Shown: positions 60,710 through 64,000 of the stretch, piece by piece
Numbering within the stretch: position 1 is the stretch's first letter
Layout of the letters: the number at the start of each line of letters is the position of its first letter
Translations under genes and position numbers: made by a program
The notes under the pieces: generated by a model
What the model saw: the letters and a program-made list of their open reading frames with translations, nothing else
Database searches by the model: none
Told to the model about the DNA's origin: nothing
From: DYRB01 sp963845265
Lineage (GTDB): Bacteria > Pseudomonadota > Gammaproteobacteria > Chromatiales > Chromatiaceae
NCBI GenBank assembly: GCA_963845265.1
Contig: CAWJRN010000009.1
Location: forward strand, 124,001 to 188,000
Direction of reading: 5' to 3'
Length of the DNA: 64,000 nt

Positions 60710-62050
60710 TCAGGGCCAGATCCCGCGCTGTTCCAGCACCCGCCCGAGACGCTCCACCGCCTCCACCATGGCCGCGGTGCGCAGGTCCCTGCATAGGGTC
60801 TGGTCCGGGCAATCCGCCGGAAAGGCACGCCAGCGGGCGACCACCCGATCCGTGGCATCGAACATACGGGAGCGCAGACGGCCGTTGATGTCGGCCAGGG
60901 ACCAACTGTGGTGCTCCAGGTTCTGCACCCACTCGTAATAGCTCACGGTCACGCCGCCGGCATTGGCAAGGATGTCCGGCACCACCGGGATGCCGCGACG
61001 ATGCAGGATATCGTCCGCCTGGGGGGTGATGGGCCTGTTGGCCCCCTCCACCACCAGCCGGGCCTGCACCCGCTCGGCATTGCCGCTGTGGATCTGGCCG
61101 CCCAGGGCTGAGGGAACCAGGATGTCGCACTCCAGCGCCAGCAGGTCCTCGTTGGTCAGGCTGAGCGTCCCCGGCACCCCGGTCAGGACACCCTCCCGGA
61201 CCTTGTGGGCGGAGACCGCGTCCAGATCCAGGCTATCCCCTTCTTGGGCGAGGATGCCGGCACGCGAATCGCTCACCGCAATGATCCGGGCGCCCGCATC
61301 CCGGTATAGGCGGGCCGCCACCCGCCCCACCTCGCCGTAGCCTTGGATGGCAATGCGCGCGCCAGCCAGGTCCGCCAGGCCATGGACGCCGCCGAGGGCG
61401 AGGAAGCGTTCGGTGGCATAGACACAGCCCCGCCCGGTCGCCTCGCTGCGCCCCTCGGAGCCGCCCAGGTCCAGGGGTTTGCCGGTGACCACCGGGAGGT
61501 TATTGCGGCCGGGGTGCATGTTGTCGTAGGTATCCAGTATCCAGGCCATAGTCTGGGCGTCGGTATACATGTCCGGGGCAGGGATGTCGGTGTGGGGGCC
61601 GATGTTGTCGCCCAGCTCGGCAATGAAGCGCCGCGTCAGGTGACGCAGCTCGCGGGTGCTGAGGTGCTTGGGATCGCAGATCACACCGCCCTTGGCGCCG
61701 CCGAAGGGGATGCGCAGCAGGGCGCACTTCCAGGTCATGAGCGCGGCCAGGGAGCTGACCTCGGAGAGATTGGCCGCCGGGTGATAGCGGATGCCGCCCT
61801 TGCCGGGCCCGAGCAGGCGGTTGTGCAGTACCCGGTAGCCGACGAAGCTGTGCACAGTCCCGTCGTCCATCTCCACCGGACAATTGACCATGATGGTGCG
61901 CCGGGGTATCCGCAGGACGTCCACAAAATCCGCTCGGACGCGCCCCAGGTGGGACCTGGCGCGGATAAATTGGGCATCGATGACGCCCGTGGGGTCCAGC
62001 TCACCCGGAGCCGGACCAGTGGCCAGGTTGGTCAGGGTTGGATCATTCAT
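60710..62050 (-). CDS. Glu/Leu/Phe/Val dehydrogenase, probably glutamate dehydrogenase
   Basis: 446 residues from the ATG at 62050, with GGTGGAG upstream. Substrate-site signatures are 'GPGKGGIRYHPAANLSEV' and 'IPFGGAKGGVICDP' (catalytic lysines), and 'GPHTDIPAPDMYTD'. The nucleotide-binding domain has 'ARIAIQGYGEVGRVAARLY'. It interconverts glutamate and 2-oxoglutarate; leucine or valine dehydrogenase is an alternative by family. It diverges from nfsA. Confidence 0.93.
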   Translation of the reverse strand: MNDPTLTNLATGPAPGELDPTGVIDAQFIRARSHLGRVRADFVDVLRIPRRTIMVNCPVEMDDGTVHSFVGYRVLHNRLLGPGKGGIRYHPAANLSEVSSLAALMTWKCALLRIPFGGAKGGVICDPKHLSTRELRHLTRRFIAELGDNIGPHTDIPAPDMYTDAQTMAWILDTYDNMHPGRNNLPVVTGKPLDLGGSEGRSEATGRGCVYATERFLALGGVHGLADLAGARIAIQGYGEVGRVAARLYRDAGARIIAVSDSRAGILAQEGDSLDLDAVSAHKVREGVLTGVPGTLSLTNEDLLALECDILVPSALGGQIHSGNAERVQARLVVEGANRPITPQADDILHRRGIPVVPDILANAGGVTVSYYEWVQNLEHHSWSLADINGRLRSRMFDATDRVVARWRAFPADCPDQTLCRDLRTAAMVEAVERLGRVLEQRGIWP

Positions 62051-62415
62051 GCTGCACTCCACCTTGGGCGCGGTATCGCTTGAAGACGTGATCGGCCGGA
62101 CGCCCACCGTCGAGCCTGTAGTCTCCAAGGTAGGTCCTAACCCGGCAGAGCCGGAACCAGAAACCGTGGTCGAGGCCTTTGCTCGTTGTCGTAATCGAGT
62201 ATCCGCGCGACAACGACAACGAAATTGCTTCGACGGTTTGTTCAAGATTTGCGGAGTAAGGGACTAATGGGCAAGCAGTATACTGGTGCCGCGTCTGGCC
62301 GCCAGGACCCGGCCAGCCACCTGCCCAATCCGAGACCCGCGCCGACCTCGATCTGGCCCCCTGGACCATCCGTCCGAATGTCGGGCAACCACACAACCAA
62401 CCAGCCCCCAACCCC
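62051..62415. other. Divergent promoter region with an inverted repeat
   Basis: 365 bp between the dehydrogenase and nfsA. An exact inverted repeat CGTTGTCG (62184-62191) and CGACAACG (62208-62215) with a 16-bp gap could be an operator. A TATACT box near 62277 may serve the plus strand. No gene is convincing here. Confidence 0.45.
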
Positions 62416-63165
62416 ATGGACCAAACTCAAGACAGCCCGGTCATCCAACTGCAAAGGCGCCATAGCTCTATCCGCCGCTATACGGACGCACCCATCGCCC
62501 CGGAACTGCTCGCGACCCTGATCCGGGCGGGTCAGGGGGCGCCCAGCTCCAGTTTCATCCAGGCCTATTCCGTGGTCCGGGTCACCCGCCCGGCGGCACG
62601 TTCGGCCATCGCCAGGGCGGCGGGCAACCAGCCCTGGGTCGAGCAGGCGGCAGAGTTGCTGATTTTCTGCGCAGATCTGCGGCGGGTGGACAGGGCCTGC
62701 CGACGCAACGGCCTGGGCGTCCTGGAGGGGTGGACGGAGCACAGCCTCGCCGCCGTCGTGGACCTATCCCTGATGGCCCAAAATGTGCTGCTGGCCGCCG
62801 AGTCCGTGGGGCTCGGGGGTGTCTTCATCGGCGGCCTCCGCAACGACCCCCAGACCGTCGTGGACCAACTGGGCCTGCCTCAGCTGGTTGCCCCGATTTT
62901 CGGGCTCTGCCTCGGCTGGCCCGCGGAGGTGCCCGAGGTCAAACCTCGACAACCCCTGGAGCTGATGCTCCATGACGATGTCTACCGGGAGCCCGATGCC
63001 GCCGTTATGGATGCTTATGACCAGCTCATGGCCACTTACTACGCCGCCCGCAGCGATAATGCCCGACGTAGCGATTGGTCGGAGACGACTGCCAAGGCGA
63101 CCCAAGGCAAGAAGCGCGAACACATGCTGGCGTTCCTGCGCGGCCAGGGTTTTTTCCGGGCCTAG
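62416..63165 (+). CDS. nfsA: Oxygen-insensitive NAD(P)H nitroreductase, NfsA type
   Basis: 249 residues, typical NfsA size. Features are 'IQLQRRHSSIRRYTDAPIAP' (FMN phosphate contact), 'GQGAPSSSFIQAYSVVRVTR', 'DLSLMAQNVLLAAESVGLGG' and 'PIFGLCLGWPAEVPEVKPRQ', then the basic C-terminal region 'GKKREHMLAFLRGQGFF'. It is an FMN-dependent two-electron reductase of nitro compounds and quinones. The downstream region holds a globin remnant. Confidence 0.92.
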   Translation: MDQTQDSPVIQLQRRHSSIRRYTDAPIAPELLATLIRAGQGAPSSSFIQAYSVVRVTRPAARSAIARAAGNQPWVEQAAELLIFCADLRRVDRACRRNGLGVLEGWTEHSLAAVVDLSLMAQNVLLAAESVGLGGVFIGGLRNDPQTVVDQLGLPQLVAPIFGLCLGWPAEVPEVKPRQPLELMLHDDVYREPDAAVMDAYDQLMATYYAARSDNARRSDWSETTAKATQGKKREHMLAFLRGQGFFRA

Positions 63166-63169
63166 AGAC

Positions 63170-63417
63170 TGGGCAACGGCCGGATTCTTCCCGCGCTTCT
63201 ACGAGCGCTTCCTCGCCCAGTCTCCAGAGACCGCCAGGCTTTTCGAGGGTCGCGACATGGAGCGCATCCAGTCCAAGCTCAAGATGACCCTGGCGATGGT
63301 GGACGACAACGCCGGCGCCCAGGCGGGCCTGGACATGTATCTGGAGCTCTTGGGGCACATCCATGCTGGCCTGCACATCAATAGCGATCAGTTCAGCGCC
63401 TGGCGGGACGCGGACAG
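63170..63417 (+). pseudogene. Truncated globin remnant
   Basis: A frame without a usable start reads 'FFPRFYERFLAQSPETARLF', 'RDMERIQSKLKMTLAMVDDN' and 'LELLGHIHAGLHINSDQFSA', i.e. globin helices B to G. The first helix is missing upstream, and the frame loses globin character after 'AWRDA', where it meets the convergent methyltransferase gene. About 80 codons survive, so it is a remnant. It is not a close copy of the globin at 55244. Confidence 0.75.
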
Positions 63418-63421
63418 CGTC

Positions 63422-64000
63422 TCAGACCGACTCCGACGAGTCGGCATCGCCCGAGCAGGTCGATAGCACCCGGGCCCGCAATTGGCCGCAGCCCCCATCG
63501 ACGTCCTGGCCCGCAGAATTGCGTACCCGGCTGACGATGCCTAGTTGCTGCAAGTACCCGGCCATGGCGGCTGCCCTGCGGCCACTAGGGCGCCTAAACC
63601 CCAAGCCCTCATTGGGGTTGTAGGGGATGAAATTCATCATGGCATACCTGCCGGCCAGGAGCCGGGCGATCCCTGCCAGCTCGTCGTCTCCGTCGTTCAC
63701 GCCCGCCAACAGGGTCCACTGGTATTGGATGGGATAGCCCGTGGCTCGGGCATAGGCCTCGCCCAACTCGACCAGCGCTTGGGGGGCGATGGGCGGCGCC
63801 CGTGGCAACAACTGGGCACGCAGCCCCGCCTTGGTGCTGTGCAGCGAGATGGCCAGAGCAGGCTTGACCCGCCCCAGGGGCAGACGCTCGAAGACGCGCC
63901 GGTCGCCCACGGTGGAAAAGACCAGATCCTTGTGGCCGATCGCCCCGAGGGTGCCGAGGAGGTCGATGGCCTCAAGCACGTTATCCAGGTTATGGGCCGG
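63422..64000 (-). CDS. RlmN-like radical SAM RNA methyltransferase, partial
   Basis: The C-terminal 193 residues or so; the gene enters from beyond the window (the frame reads PAHNLDNVLEAI at the edge, fitting RlmN). Visible motifs are 'PALAISLHSTKAGLRAQLLP', 'QYQWTLLAGVNDGDDELAG', 'MMNFIPYNPNEGLGFRRPSG' and 'VSRVRNSAGQDVDGGCGQL' with the conserved C-terminal cysteine. The family methylates adenosine 2503 of 23S rRNA, but paralogues with other targets exist. The CxxxC cluster site is outside the window. Confidence 0.88.
   Translation of the reverse strand, partial: PAHNLDNVLEAIDLLGTLGAIGHKDLVFSTVGDRRVFERLPLGRVKPALAISLHSTKAGLRAQLLPRAPPIAPQALVELGEAYARATGYPIQYQWTLLAGVNDGDDELAGIARLLAGRYAMMNFIPYNPNEGLGFRRPSGRRAAAMAGYLQQLGIVSRVRNSAGQDVDGGCGQLRARVLSTCSGDADSSESV

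Overview
The window is GC-rich bacterial chromosome from a gammaproteobacterium, probably a member of the Chromatiales (purple sulfur bacteria or relatives). This rests on the 16S sequence style, the Ile/Ala tRNA pair in the rRNA spacer, the rubredoxin / thiD / thiE / hemL neighbourhood, ErpA, and TIGR04211- and DUF6776-type proteins. The placement is from memory, with no phylogeny. No IS element, phage or CRISPR array is visible.

Layout. (1) 1-9649: the 3' end of a sigma-54 activator, a YfdX-like secreted protein, then a tight Bat/MoxR operon: MoxR ATPase, DUF58, DUF4381, a VWA protein, a VWA-TPR protein and BatD. (2) 9650-19152: a scrambled fragment of pyruvate carboxylase, an ABC exporter, a 1749-residue exonuclease-RecQ-UvrD fusion and a SulP transporter. 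(3) 19170-24922, minus strand: a channel-like protein, a DedA-PAP2-LssY fusion, hemL, thiE and thiD. (4) 25054-30377, mostly plus: rubredoxin, a DUF5063 protein, two A-type Fe-S carriers, argC and tyrS. (5) 30457-35898: a complete rRNA operon with two promoters, boxA sites, processing stems, 16S, tRNA-Ile, tRNA-Ala, 23S, 5S and a terminator. (6) 36016-45284: ilvD, a YgiM-like SH3 protein, argD-argF with a possible leader attenuator, a stomatin/NfeD pair, ttcA, a frameshifted esterase and a TraB/GumN protein. (7) 45457-51541: an accessory cluster (below). (8) 51679-64000: polX, a DUF1186/SEC-C protein, a lipoprotein, a globin, a receiver-like protein with a 2OG-Fe(II) oxygenase, pyruvate carboxylase, glutamate dehydrogenase, nfsA, a globin remnant and a partial RlmN-like gene.

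The most interesting part is 45457-51541. An RtcR-like regulator (CARF-type sensor, sigma-54 AAA+ domain, Fis-type HTH) is followed immediately after its stop codon by a good sigma-54 promoter (GG-N10-GC). That promoter faces four overlapping genes: an AAA15/DUF3696 ATPase, an unrecognised protein with a weak phospholipase-D-like C-terminus, a second unrecognised protein, and an NTF2-like protein. The ATPase and its neighbour are visibly less GC-rich than the flanks. The arrangement resembles RNA-damage-sensing RtcR control, but with an ATPase-led module instead of rtcBA. It is a good candidate for an uncharacterised inducible stress or defence system. The regulator reads through about five frame changes, so it is either decaying or mis-sequenced, and that must be settled first.

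Other notable points are the internally deleted pyruvate carboxylase copy about 48 kb from the intact gene, a GAFTGS variant in the first activator, an atypical Cys/Gly tail on one A-type carrier, and a REP-like repeat coding the end of a VWA protein.
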